In this document: positions 1 to 6,792 of the stretch, piece after piece
How positions within the stretch are numbered: the stretch's first letter is position 1
How the letters are laid out: each line of letters starts with the position of its first letter
Assembly: GCA_020201305.1 (NCBI GenBank)
Contig: JAIVHC010000179.1
Coordinates: 1-10,436, forward strand
Reading direction: 5' to 3'
Length of the DNA: 10,436 nucleotides
DNA from: Geobacteraceae bacterium
GTDB taxonomy: Bacteria > Desulfobacterota > Desulfuromonadia > Desulfuromonadales > Desulfuromonadaceae
Notes under the pieces: model-generated
What the model was told of the DNA's origin: nothing
The model's database searches: none
What the model saw: the letters and a program-made list of their open reading frames with translations, nothing else
Position numbers and translations under genes: made by a program

Positions 1-512
1 AGGACAGCGTACTCAAGGGAACTGGTAACCGCGGTGCGAAACACGCTCTGCACCGCGGGATCAAACAGGAGCTGAATCTGTGGAATCCGCGTCTCTGAAA
101 CCTGCACATCGCCGGAACCAAAACCCAGCAACGCCCCCACCTGGCGGCGCATATCGCGCTCAAAAGCGGTACTCAGGCCGGAGGGGAGGACAATCCCGAA
201 CTGGTAGGTTCCTGCATTGATGAGGTGCTGCGCCCGGGTGCGGGTTAGAGGCTCACCCGCATGGGCTGCCTGCAGAGCAATCCCCGGATTCTGTTCCAGG
301 GTCTGCTGCAGTTGCAACCCGATATTACCCTGATCCTCATCCACAAACAGCACCGTTACCTGATTTTCTCCGGTGGCCTGCAGCACGTTGTTCTGCACCA
401 GGGCTACAACAATCACGAGTACCAGCGGCATCAGAAAGAGTACCAGGAGTCCGGCGCGGTCGCGCCAGAGGAGGAGCAGATCTTTTTTACAGCTTGCGAG
501 GAGTTTCCACAT
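1..512 (-). CDS. ABC-2 type transporter permease, N-terminal part (runs off window)
   Basis: This is the membrane subunit of an ABC exporter, cut by the left edge; 170 codons are visible. It starts with ATG at 510-512 (MWKLLASCKKDLLLLWRD), three bases after the stop codon of the ATPase gene. A short cytoplasmic head is followed by one hydrophobic segment at about residues 21-40 (LLVLFLMPLVLVIVVALV). A long polar, presumably extracytoplasmic, stretch with little hydrophobicity then continues to the edge. This plan, one N-terminal helix, a large external domain and the remaining helices at the C-terminus, is typical of ABC-2 permeases of the ABC2_membrane_3 type. The downstream helices are not visible. 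Its place directly behind the ATPase suggests the two form one exporter for the product of this cluster. The substrate is inferred only from context. The start has only a weak ribosome site, so translation is probably coupled to the ATPase gene. Confidence 0.88.
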   Translation of the reverse strand, partial: MWKLLASCKKDLLLLWRDRAGLLVLFLMPLVLVIVVALVQNNVLQATGENQVTVLFVDEDQGNIGLQLQQTLEQNPGIALQAAHAGEPLTRTRAQHLINAGTYQFGIVLPSGLSTAFERDMRRQVGALLGFGSGDVQVSETRIPQIQLLFDPAVQSVFRTAVTSSLEYAV

Positions 513-515
513 GGC

Positions 516-1271
516 TTAATCCCGCAACTCGCGCCCGGTGAGATGGAGAAACACCTGTTCAAGGTCGCGGCACTGATTGCTCTGCACCAGACGCTCCGGT
601 TCACCCTGCGCAATTACGCGTCCCCGGTCCATAACTGCAACCCGGCTGCAGAGCTGCTGCGCTTCTTCCATGTAATGTGTGGTATACAGCATGCTCATAC
701 CTCTGTGTTGCAGATCCTCCAGATTGCGCAGAATAACATGGCGGGACTGCGCATCGATCCCCACGGTGGGCTCATCCAGAAACAGCAGCTGCGGGTTATG
801 GATAATCCCCGCAGCGAGATTGGCGCGCCTTTTCATTCCCCCGGAGCACATATCTACGCGGCGCCGCGCATGTTCTTCGAGCCCCACGAAGACGAGACAC
901 TCCTCAATACGCTGGTGCAGGGTTTTCCCCCGCAGACCGTGCAGAGTGCCGAAGTAGTGGAGATTTTCCCGCACACTCAAGCGTGTATAGAGGGCGATAT
1001 CCTGCGGCACCACCCCGATAAGCGGGCGCACCTTTCCAGCCCGAGTGCGTAGATTTAAACCGCATATTTCGATCTCGCCCTGATCCGGCTGACGCAGGGT
1101 ACACATGATTGAGATGGCGGTGGTCTTCCCCGCCCCATTGGGGCCAAGGAGCCCGAAGATCTCCCCCTTCCGAACCTCCAGGGAGAGATTATTCACCGCC
1201 GGGACCGTAGCTTGTGGATAGCACAGGCGCAGTGCATGCGCGCGTAGGAGAGGGGGGGCGATGCAGCTCAT
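516..1271 (-). CDS. ABC transporter ATP-binding protein (ABC-2 exporter class)
   Basis: Cytoplasmic ATPase that would power the neighbouring ABC-2 permease; 251 residues, normal for a single-domain exporter ATPase. All signature motifs are visible in order: Walker A GPNGAGKT at residues 43-50, Q-loop Gln at about 90 (VVPQD), ABC signature CSGGM at 142-146 (Cys where Leu is usual), Walker B LLFLDEP at 162-168 with catalytic Glu167, and switch His199 (TTHYMEEA). The C-terminal LEQVFLHLTGRELRD matches the end typical of DrrA/NodI/CcmA-like exporter ATPases, where LEDVF-LTG is common. The ATG start overlaps the stop of the BtrH-type gene by four bases (ATGA), and the permease begins three bases after its stop. 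This places it in the cluster's operon and suggests that the pathway product, a lipid or a glycosylated polyene, leaves the inner membrane through this pump. The substrate remains inference. Confidence 0.95.
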   Translation of the reverse strand: MSCIAPPLLRAHALRLCYPQATVPAVNNLSLEVRKGEIFGLLGPNGAGKTTAISIMCTLRQPDQGEIEICGLNLRTRAGKVRPLIGVVPQDIALYTRLSVRENLHYFGTLHGLRGKTLHQRIEECLVFVGLEEHARRRVDMCSGGMKRRANLAAGIIHNPQLLFLDEPTVGIDAQSRHVILRNLEDLQHRGMSMLYTTHYMEEAQQLCSRVAVMDRGRVIAQGEPERLVQSNQCRDLEQVFLHLTGRELRD

Positions 1272-2272
1272 GAATCCAGCACACGCAGCAGTTCATTAAA
1301 CAAAAACTTCTCGCGCTGGGCGCATTCGCGCACCATCTGTGCCAGCGCCGGGAAGGTGTTCTCCGCACTGTCGCGGCCCTTGCAGCGCCGTGCCCCCAAC
1401 AGGGCGAAGCGGCGCCACTGATCCCCGATCTCGGTCATCTCCTGCGCCAGCGCTTCAAACTCCCGGCACTCCAGCACCTGCGCCGCTTCCTGCAGAAACG
1501 CCGCATAAATAAAGCGGAACCCACCACCGCCGGTGCCGATCTCCTCCTGCATGCGGATCAGATGGCCCAGATGAATCAGGGCGCGGGCGTCTCCGAGTTT
1601 CTGCGGCCAGCGCTCCACATCGCGTGCAAGCATCTCCATCCCGCGCACCCCGATGAGGGGGACAGGAACCCTGACCATCCGGAATGCCACCTCTTTTATG
1701 CCACGGCGCACCGCCGCAGGGAGGGGCAACTGTTCCGGCACCTTGCCCAGGGAATACATCCGTCCTTTGGGGGCCAGCGCCCCTTTGGCGAAGCGGGCGC
1801 GCTCAAGATCAGCACGCGCACAGCGCACCGCATGATCCACCACTGGATCGCTGATAAGGTATTCATCCCCCTCGCGCCCGAACACTACGAGGTTATGTGC
1901 ATTGAAGTGGAAGCGCAGTGCCGCAGGAAAATACGGGAGCCAGTACACCCCGGTCTGTAACCCGGTGGGAACTCCGGCATCTATGGAGGCATCCAGAGCA
2001 TCCATGGCGCGGCGTGGGGCGCGGAACTGGCGGCTCTGAACCTGCACCCCCAGACGCGAGGCACATTTCTTGAAGATGGAACCCGGGGCGCCGCGAAAGG
2101 TGATAAGGGGGAGATGGTTGATCTTGATAAAGGGGAAATAACCGAAAAACAGTCCGCTGCCGATACCGAAGGCCATCGCTTCCGAAACGGGATGAGCGTA
2201 ATGATTCAGGAGGTTGGAGGTAACCCCGCTCTCGCAGTGGGCTGATTGTCGGTGGGTGAATTCAATAGTCAC
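1268..2272 (-). CDS. BtrH-type acyltransferase with DUF4872-like C-terminal domain
   Basis: 334 residues. The N-terminal half matches the BtrH N-terminal family, named after butirosin BtrH, which moves a gamma-glutamyl-amino acyl chain from an acyl carrier protein to an aminoglycoside. Visible landmarks are HRQSAHCESGVTSNLLNHY near the start with the probable nucleophile Cys13, a His-rich strand FHFNAHNLVVFG (residues 121-132) supplying a likely catalytic His, and LISDP (139-143) with a candidate Asp142. Together these fit a papain-like Cys-His-Asp arrangement. The C-terminal half (about 175-330, with IGVRGMEMLARDVERWP and a Gly-rich TGGGGFRF) resembles DUF4872. I chose the GTG start because an in-frame TGA lies two codons upstream and the family motif begins at once. 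Its neighbours are an ACP and ketosynthases, so transfer of an ACP-bound acyl group to an amine or hydroxyl acceptor is a reasonable inference. The actual acceptor is unknown. Confidence 0.88.
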   Translation of the reverse strand: MTIEFTHRQSAHCESGVTSNLLNHYAHPVSEAMAFGIGSGLFFGYFPFIKINHLPLITFRGAPGSIFKKCASRLGVQVQSRQFRAPRRAMDALDASIDAGVPTGLQTGVYWLPYFPAALRFHFNAHNLVVFGREGDEYLISDPVVDHAVRCARADLERARFAKGALAPKGRMYSLGKVPEQLPLPAAVRRGIKEVAFRMVRVPVPLIGVRGMEMLARDVERWPQKLGDARALIHLGHLIRMQEEIGTGGGGFRFIYAAFLQEAAQVLECREFEALAQEMTEIGDQWRRFALLGARRCKGRDSAENTFPALAQMVRECAQREKFLFNELLRVLDS

Positions 2273-2303
2273 AGGTCATCTACTCGGGGTGCCAGGGGTG
2301 AAA

Positions 2304-2738
2304 TTATTTCAGCTTCCGCTCAGTCTCCACGGGCCATTCCACCCGCGCCGGAAGTTCTTCGAGCTTGTGGGGCGGAATCCGGAATACATCGGCATAGCGG
2401 GCGCGAACCTCAGGCTTCAGCGCGGCGTAGGGGCGCGGCTTCAGGTGACGTTTCACGCGCCAGCGTGACATCCCGACATAGCGCGCCAGCAGGCCGACAT
2501 CCATCTGATTGCGCTCCATATGATACAAAAGGGGGCTCGCCTCGCCGCGGTGAATCTGCTCCAGGGCACGGCTGACCTGCGCTGCGATAAGTTCCCATGC
2601 CTGCACATTCACCAGGTTTGAGGGCTCCCATCCGGCGCTGGGCACCAGCACATAGTTGCCCTCCTCATCCACGGCATACGCGATTTCGTGCCACTGCTCC
2701 AGAATTGCGCCATCCTGGGGTACTTCATCCCGGTACAT
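2304..2738 (-). CDS. Conserved protein of unknown function with possible helix-turn-helix
   Basis: 144 residues, soluble, no signal peptide or membrane segment. I do not recognise a characterised homolog, although sequences of this look (WHEIAYAVDEEGNYVLVPS, then NQMDVGLLARYVGMSRWRV) seem familiar as uncharacterised companions of similar clusters. The first 45 residues resemble a small beta-rich module with the conserved-looking GWEPSNLVN. Residues about 47-70 form a helix (AWELIAAQVSRALEQIHRGE). Residues 77-100 (NQMDVGLLARYVGMSRWRVKRHLK) have the spacing of a helix-turn-helix, with a basic second helix. It could be a small regulator, or a pathway protein with an HTH-like fold. The ATG start is preceded by a good ribosome site (CGGAGCTGGT). 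It lies 22 bases after the PagL-like gene and 31 bases before the BtrH-type gene, so it is co-transcribed with both. Confidence 0.85.
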   Translation of the reverse strand: MYRDEVPQDGAILEQWHEIAYAVDEEGNYVLVPSAGWEPSNLVNVQAWELIAAQVSRALEQIHRGEASPLLYHMERNQMDVGLLARYVGMSRWRVKRHLKPRPYAALKPEVRARYADVFRIPPHKLEELPARVEWPVETERKLK

Positions 2739-2760
2739 ACCAGCTCCGTGTAATTATTCC

Positions 2761-3294
2761 TTAAAAGATGCGTCCGCACTGCAGGGTCACCGCGTTAATG
2801 CCCCGGTTATCGTGGTGCAAGCCCCCATTGGAAACATGCCATGCGCGCAGCGCTGTATACCAACGCGTCCCGTGCGCAGTGTGCCACTCTGCCCCTATCC
2901 CCGCCTGGGGGTTGAAATTGAGACGCAAGCCCTGATCCTTCACCTGAAAATCGGTGTATATCAGCCCCACGCCGCCTTCTATATACGGATGCAGTGCGCC
3001 ATATGCAAGCCCGCGCAGGTAATACTGCGCGAAGATATTCGCCGATGCGAGCAGGCGCGGCTGCGAATGATCGCTGAGGCCGATATTGCCTTCGAATTTG
3101 AAGCGCAAAGCCTCGGGCGCCGGATGCCCCATAATATCTTCGTAGTCATACACTGCCATGCCATGCAGGAGGGCAAAGGCAAACGTGGGCGATGGATCAT
3201 AGCTCGCTCCCGGCGTCACTCCAACTCCGACATGCTGCGGGGTGCTGAGATCAAAGGCATGGACGGGCGCGATGCAGGGCGCTGTACTCGCCAC
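2761..3294 (-). CDS. PagL-like lipid A deacylase / acyloxyacyl hydrolase, N-terminus atypical
   Basis: 177 residues from a GTG start. PagL enzymes are eight-stranded outer-membrane barrels that remove the 3-O acyl chain of lipid A. The C-terminal motif HVSNGGLHHDNRGIN (residues 153-167) gives the His153 and Ser155 of the PagL catalytic site. Asn167 stands where Pseudomonas PagL has Glu; I believe Asn is frequent in the broader family. The protein ends in Phe (LQCGRIF), as many outer-membrane barrels do. Alternating strands such as HPYIEGGVGLIY fit a barrel. The N-terminus is odd. It reads MASTAPCIAPVHA before FDLS, which looks like the end of a signal peptide with a cleavage site after VHA, but the basic and hydrophobic parts are missing. 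An in-frame TAG lies immediately upstream of the GTG. The gene overlaps the preceding ketosynthase-like gene by 44 bases. It may act on a lipid made by this cluster rather than on lipid A. Confidence 0.82.
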   Translation of the reverse strand: MASTAPCIAPVHAFDLSTPQHVGVGVTPGASYDPSPTFAFALLHGMAVYDYEDIMGHPAPEALRFKFEGNIGLSDHSQPRLLASANIFAQYYLRGLAYGALHPYIEGGVGLIYTDFQVKDQGLRLNFNPQAGIGAEWHTAHGTRWYTALRAWHVSNGGLHHDNRGINAVTLQCGRIF

Positions 3295-4348
3295 CTACAC
3301 CAAAGTCCACACAGGTCAGGGTTTCCACCGCACTTCCACTCGAGAGCGTGGCCCAGCCTGTCTCCGCTGGAGGGGCAGCCGGCGCAGGATACGCCTTTCC
3401 GCGCTCCAGGGCGAGGGCGGCAATGGCGACATCAAATGCGGGTGCCACGGGCGAAGCTCCGTACAGAGGGGTATAGCATGCCACTGCGGCATCCGCGGGG
3501 AGATGCTCACGGTACATGTTCATGGTATCCGGATACCCTTCGCATCCCAGAATCAACGGAGCGCCGGAGCCGAGGCGGGGGGAGGAGCCGCGCACATGTC
3601 CGCATTCCATGCCCGAAATACGTGCATATCCCGCGGAGCCATCCTGCTGCGGGCGCAGGAGAAAAAATGCTGCCCCCTCACCGGGCAGGGCGCTGCTGGA
3701 GTCGGAAGCAAAGGGGCGCATCTGTGTTGAAGGCTTAATGCCGAGGAAGCGCTCCCAGCAGTAGCCGAGAACGCTGCAGTATTCATCCACTGTCCCGAGA
3801 AGCACCGCGTCCACGCGTTTCTCCTCCAGCCACATCTGTGCCTGCTGTACCCCGGAGATAAAGGAGTGGTCAAACTGGCTCAGGGTCTGTCCCGGCCCCG
3901 TAATGCCGAGCTGCATGGAGATATGCGCAGCGGCGGCATTATGCACCGAATTGGAAAACGCCGTAGGGGACGCAAAGGAATCACCATCATCCATCACCGA
4001 ATCGAGGAATCTGAATGTCGTACTCAGAGCCCCGAACCCGGAACAGAGCACCACTCCGAGGCGTTCGCGCGCGGGGATAAAATCAAAGTTGTATTCTCCA
4101 TCCTCCAGGGCCTCGAACGCGCCCAGCAGGGCGAGGCGCGAAAAGTGATCAATACGCCGGAGGACCCGCTTATTCAGATACCTCTCCAGCGCCGTGGTGG
4201 AAGCGCGATACACCGGGATACTCTGCGCCCCCGCGTCGGCGCAGAAAGATGGTTTCACCCCGCCGTGCTCCAGCGCCGCACGCAGTTCGCGGGTTCCGCA
4301 GCCGAAGGCGCCCGCAATACCAAGTCCGCTTATGCGCATCTCCATCAT
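3251..4348 (-). CDS. Ketosynthase-like protein without catalytic triad (chain-length-factor-like)
   Basis: 365 residues with a thiolase-fold ketosynthase layout but no catalytic residues. At the place of the active-site Cys the sequence is SQFDHSFISG (157-166). Aligning on the Ser-Gly puts Phe163 at the Cys position. The HGTGT and GHT motifs that carry the two catalytic histidines are also absent; the corresponding C-terminal part reads YTPLYGASPVAPAFDVAIAALAL. The N-terminal half still aligns with KS features such as SPTAFSNSVHNAAAAHISMQLGI. Such partner proteins form heterodimers with an active ketosynthase in type II polyketide and aryl polyene systems and shape chain length. Here the active partner is the gene immediately upstream, overlapping by four bases (ATGA). 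A strong GGAGGAG site lies five bases before the first of two tandem ATG codons. A structural role is inferred. Confidence 0.87.
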   Translation of the reverse strand: MMEMRISGLGIAGAFGCGTRELRAALEHGGVKPSFCADAGAQSIPVYRASTTALERYLNKRVLRRIDHFSRLALLGAFEALEDGEYNFDFIPARERLGVVLCSGFGALSTTFRFLDSVMDDGDSFASPTAFSNSVHNAAAAHISMQLGITGPGQTLSQFDHSFISGVQQAQMWLEEKRVDAVLLGTVDEYCSVLGYCWERFLGIKPSTQMRPFASDSSSALPGEGAAFFLLRPQQDGSAGYARISGMECGHVRGSSPRLGSGAPLILGCEGYPDTMNMYREHLPADAAVACYTPLYGASPVAPAFDVAIAALALERGKAYPAPAAPPAETGWATLSSGSAVETLTCVDFGVGGEYSALHRARPCL

Positions 4349-5538
4349 ATGTGCTCCTCCAGCCCCAGAACCAGGGCGGCGTTATTCCCCCCGAACGCCA
4401 GCGATTCCGACACGGCAATGCTTCCCTGTACCGGTGTAAGTGCGGTGGTCGGAGTCAGCCCCAACGCCGGGTCCATCTGAGAGAAACCTGCATTGGCTGG
4501 AATCCGTCCCTGTTCCAGCCCCACCAGGGTCAGAGTGGCTTCGATAGCACCGGCCGCACCCAGGGTATGCCCGGTATAGCCCTTGGTTGAAACCACCGGA
4601 ACCTCGGGAAACAGCTCGCACAACACCTTCGATTCCACCTTGTCATTATCCGGAGTACCGGTGCCGTGGGCATTGAGGAACGCAAGCTGCTGCGCCTCTA
4701 TCCCGGCATCTGAAATTGCCCGGGCGAGTGCCGCCTTGAGGCCGCGTCCCTCGGGATGGGGCGCGGTAAGATGGTGGGAATCGGTGGCATTGGCATAACC
4801 CAGCACATATCCACGCGCCCTGCGTCCGCGCCGTTTGAGGACCGCATCGCTTTCAAGCACCAGCACACCCGCTCCCTCCCCCAGGTTGAGGCCGCGCCGG
4901 GATACATCAAAAGGGCGGCACGCGCGAGTATCGGTAATCATCAGGGAGGCAAAGCCATTGTAGGTGGTGCGGCACAATTCATCTGCGCCTCCGGCGATGA
5001 CCATATCGCACAACCCGGCGCGGATCCACGCCGCACCCACCCCGATAGCATCGGTGCCCGAGGAGCACGCGTTTGCCACCACCTGAGAGGGGCCGTCGAG
5101 CTGATAGTGCCGTGCGAGTGCTGCCGCCGGATTACTCCGCAGGTAGCGCTCAATCGGCGCCATGTCCGGCGTTTTCCCACTGCGAAAATCGCGGTAGAAC
5201 TCCTCGCTATTCATGGCACTGCCCACGGTGGTGCCGATACACACCCCGACGCGCAATCCGCGCAGCAACTCCCTGTCCAGTTGAGCATCGTTGAGGGCTT
5301 CGTGCGCCGCACTCAAAGCGAGGCGCGTGGTGCGCAATAGTTCGGCATCGGTCCCCGGAGCGGGCAGAGGCGAGAGGATTTCAAATACCGGATAGGTGTC
5401 CGCATGGGTGGTACTGAAGCGCTGCGGTGCCTGCGGGTTGCGCTCACCCGTGAGCATGGAGACATATGCCGTGGCAAGGTCCATCCCCGCACCGCACACA
5501 CATCCGGCTCCACTTATGCCTACGCCAGGTTTCTGCAT
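4345..5538 (-). CDS. Beta-ketoacyl-ACP synthase (FabF-type, condensing partner)
   Basis: 397 residues, close to the usual length of FabF-type ketosynthases. The enzyme condenses malonyl-ACP with an acyl-ACP by decarboxylative Claisen condensation. The triad is complete: Cys158 in ANACSSGTDA, His291 in NAHGTGTPDND and His324 in KGYTGHTLGAAGA. The Gly-rich end AFGGNNAALVLG (381-392) is also typical. The protein starts with MQKPGVGISGAG, as expected for the first strand of the fold. Its ATG shares one base with the TAA of the ACP gene (TAATG), with AGGGG just upstream. It overlaps the non-catalytic ketosynthase-like gene by four bases. This ACP-KS-CLF order is the core of a type II elongation system, probably distinct from housekeeping fatty acid synthesis. 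Chain length and starter unit cannot be read from the sequence. Confidence 0.95.
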   Translation of the reverse strand: MQKPGVGISGAGCVCGAGMDLATAYVSMLTGERNPQAPQRFSTTHADTYPVFEILSPLPAPGTDAELLRTTRLALSAAHEALNDAQLDRELLRGLRVGVCIGTTVGSAMNSEEFYRDFRSGKTPDMAPIERYLRSNPAAALARHYQLDGPSQVVANACSSGTDAIGVGAAWIRAGLCDMVIAGGADELCRTTYNGFASLMITDTRACRPFDVSRRGLNLGEGAGVLVLESDAVLKRRGRRARGYVLGYANATDSHHLTAPHPEGRGLKAALARAISDAGIEAQQLAFLNAHGTGTPDNDKVESKVLCELFPEVPVVSTKGYTGHTLGAAGAIEATLTLVGLEQGRIPANAGFSQMDPALGLTPTTALTPVQGSIAVSESLAFGGNNAALVLGLEEHI

Positions 5539-5789
5539 TACCCCTGCTTTTCCTCAATAAATGCGGCGAGGGTGTTGATCGACTGCAACGCCGGACGCCC
5601 CTCGTCCATATCCTTGATCTCCACCCCGAAGTGCTTCTGCACTACCACCACGAGTTCCACCGCATCGAGGGAATCAAGTCCGAGCCCCTCACCGAACAGG
5701 ATCTCATCATCTTCAATTTCGTCGGGGGTGACATCCTCCAGATTTAATTCCTCCACCAGAACCTGCTTGAGTTTTGCCTTGGTATCCAT
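5538..5789 (-). CDS. Acyl carrier protein dedicated to the cluster
   Basis: 83 residues, acidic and helical, the size of a stand-alone acyl carrier protein. The phosphopantetheine attachment site is the Ser in GLGLDSLDAVEL (Ser40). The flanking EILFGEGLGLDSLDAVELVVVV is closer to the carriers found in aryl polyene and related lipid clusters than to housekeeping AcpP, whose motif is usually GADSLDTVEL. It would carry the growing chain between the ketosynthase pair, the acyltransferases and perhaps the BtrH-type enzyme. The ATG has the best ribosome site in the region (GAGGAGATATC), consistent with a need for high carrier levels. The next gene begins in the stop codon. It lies 44 bases after the LpxL-like gene, with a small GC-rich palindrome in the gap. 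Confidence 0.95.
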   Translation of the reverse strand: MDTKAKLKQVLVEELNLEDVTPDEIEDDEILFGEGLGLDSLDAVELVVVVQKHFGVEIKDMDEGRPALQSINTLAAFIEEKQG

Positions 5790-5833
5790 GATATCTCCTC
5801 ATACCTTCGCGCCCGGCGCGGAGGGTTTGGGCG
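5790..5833 (-). promoter_or_regulatory. ACP leader: strong ribosome site with GC-rich palindrome upstream
   Basis: The 44-base gap between the LpxL-like gene and the ACP gene contains, on the minus strand, the interrupted palindrome CGCGCCGGGCGCG (5808-5820), followed by GAGGAGATATC directly before the ACP start. The palindrome could form a five-pair stem with a three-base loop. No T-run follows it, so it does not look like a terminator; it could set mRNA stability or translation of the ACP. GC-rich palindromes arise easily by chance in DNA of this composition, so only the ribosome site is well supported. Confidence 0.5.
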
Positions 5834-6781
5834 TTAAGTGCGCCACATGTCAAAAAAATTAAAGAACTGAAACGGGTGCTCTGTAGAGTACTGTTCCAGG
5901 GCCTCACTGAATCTGCGCGCATAGGGGGCAAAGGTCTGTGCCTCTCTGCCCTTTACCTGCGGCACCCGGATCACATCCGCAACATGAAGACTGTAGCTTG
6001 CGGGCCCATCCTTACGCGTGAAAAACACCACCACCGGTGCGCCAGTGGCAGCAGCTATCTTGTACGCACTGTATGGGAGCTCCACTGAGCCGCCAAGGAA
6101 CTCGACCCCAACACTGCTGCGGTCACTCCCGAGCATGCGATCCCCCATGACGCACACCACCTCTCCCTGTTTCAGGGCTCCGAGCATCTGAAGGGTGCCG
6201 CCGAGGTACTCGGTAGGATCAATAACCCGGTACGGACATTCAATCCCCGCATGTTCATAGTAGTGGCGATCCACATCTCCATCTTCGCGCCGCATCAACA
6301 TATTGACCGGGCACTGCATAAAATCCAGCGCAGACATCGCCACCTGCCAGCATCCCACATGCGCTCCCATCATAATCAGACCGTGACCTTCATCACGCAG
6401 AGCAAGAAGTTGTTCACGTCCGTACAGGGTTACGTGGAACGCATCCGGCCCCATGATACCCACCACGGCGCGATCGATCAGCACCTTGCCGAAATTCAGA
6501 ATAAGTTTATAGGAGTACCAAAGGCGATGAAAGCGCCCCGCATGCGGAAAGCGGCGGCGCAAATAGGGACTACAGCGCTGCCGCGCCCCACGGCTGCACA
6601 GAACGTAGTACAGCGCGATAAAGTAAAGGAAAAAATACGCCAGGCGTCGCCCTCCAAGGCGAATCGCCACATAGAAGAACTGATGCTGCCAGCTCTTCCC
6701 GAGGCTGCGGTCGTTCCAGTTTGCGCCCGAACGGGGTGTAGAACCTTCCTGGCGCTGCGATGTCTGTTCCTGTGTGTGCAT
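5834..6781 (-). CDS. LpxL/HtrB-like lysophospholipid acyltransferase
   Basis: 315 residues, about the length of LpxL/HtrB-family acyltransferases, which transfer an acyl chain from acyl-ACP to a lipid acceptor on the inner face of the inner membrane. A polar head of about 30 residues precedes one hydrophobic stretch at about 45-62 (RRLAYFFLYFIALYYVL). The family catalytic block is at MMGAHVGCWQVAM (residues 137-149), with His141. The usual motif is H-X4-D/E, but position 146 is Gln, so the charge relay appears altered. Later blocks fit the family: GEVVCVMGDRMLGSD (206-220), LPYSAYKIAAATGAPV (235-250) and the terminal HPFQFFNFFDMW (302-313). Aryl polyene clusters also carry an LpxL-like enzyme. 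Here it sits between the glycosyltransferase and the ACP, so an acyl-ACP donor from this pathway is likely. Whether it is fully active with Gln146 is open. Confidence 0.9.
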   Translation of the reverse strand: MHTQEQTSQRQEGSTPRSGANWNDRSLGKSWQHQFFYVAIRLGGRRLAYFFLYFIALYYVLCSRGARQRCSPYLRRRFPHAGRFHRLWYSYKLILNFGKVLIDRAVVGIMGPDAFHVTLYGREQLLALRDEGHGLIMMGAHVGCWQVAMSALDFMQCPVNMLMRREDGDVDRHYYEHAGIECPYRVIDPTEYLGGTLQMLGALKQGEVVCVMGDRMLGSDRSSVGVEFLGGSVELPYSAYKIAAATGAPVVVFFTRKDGPASYSLHVADVIRVPQVKGREAQTFAPYARRFSEALEQYSTEHPFQFFNFFDMWRT

Positions 6782-6792
6782 GGCGTTTCTGC

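Noticed and set aside
816..835. GGCGCGCC palindrome as a possible operator
   Set aside because: It lies inside the ABC ATPase coding region; short GC palindromes are common by chance in DNA of this composition.
2656..3738. Plus-strand open frame of 360 codons opposite PagL-like and CLF-like genes
   Set aside because: Low-complexity Arg/Pro/His-rich translation typical of an antisense shadow; the minus-strand frames have family motifs.
4345..5538. Reading the ketosynthase as housekeeping FabF
   Set aside because: It is translationally coupled to a dedicated ACP and a non-catalytic partner, with no fabG, fabD or acpP-type neighbours visible; a pathway-specific enzyme is more likely.
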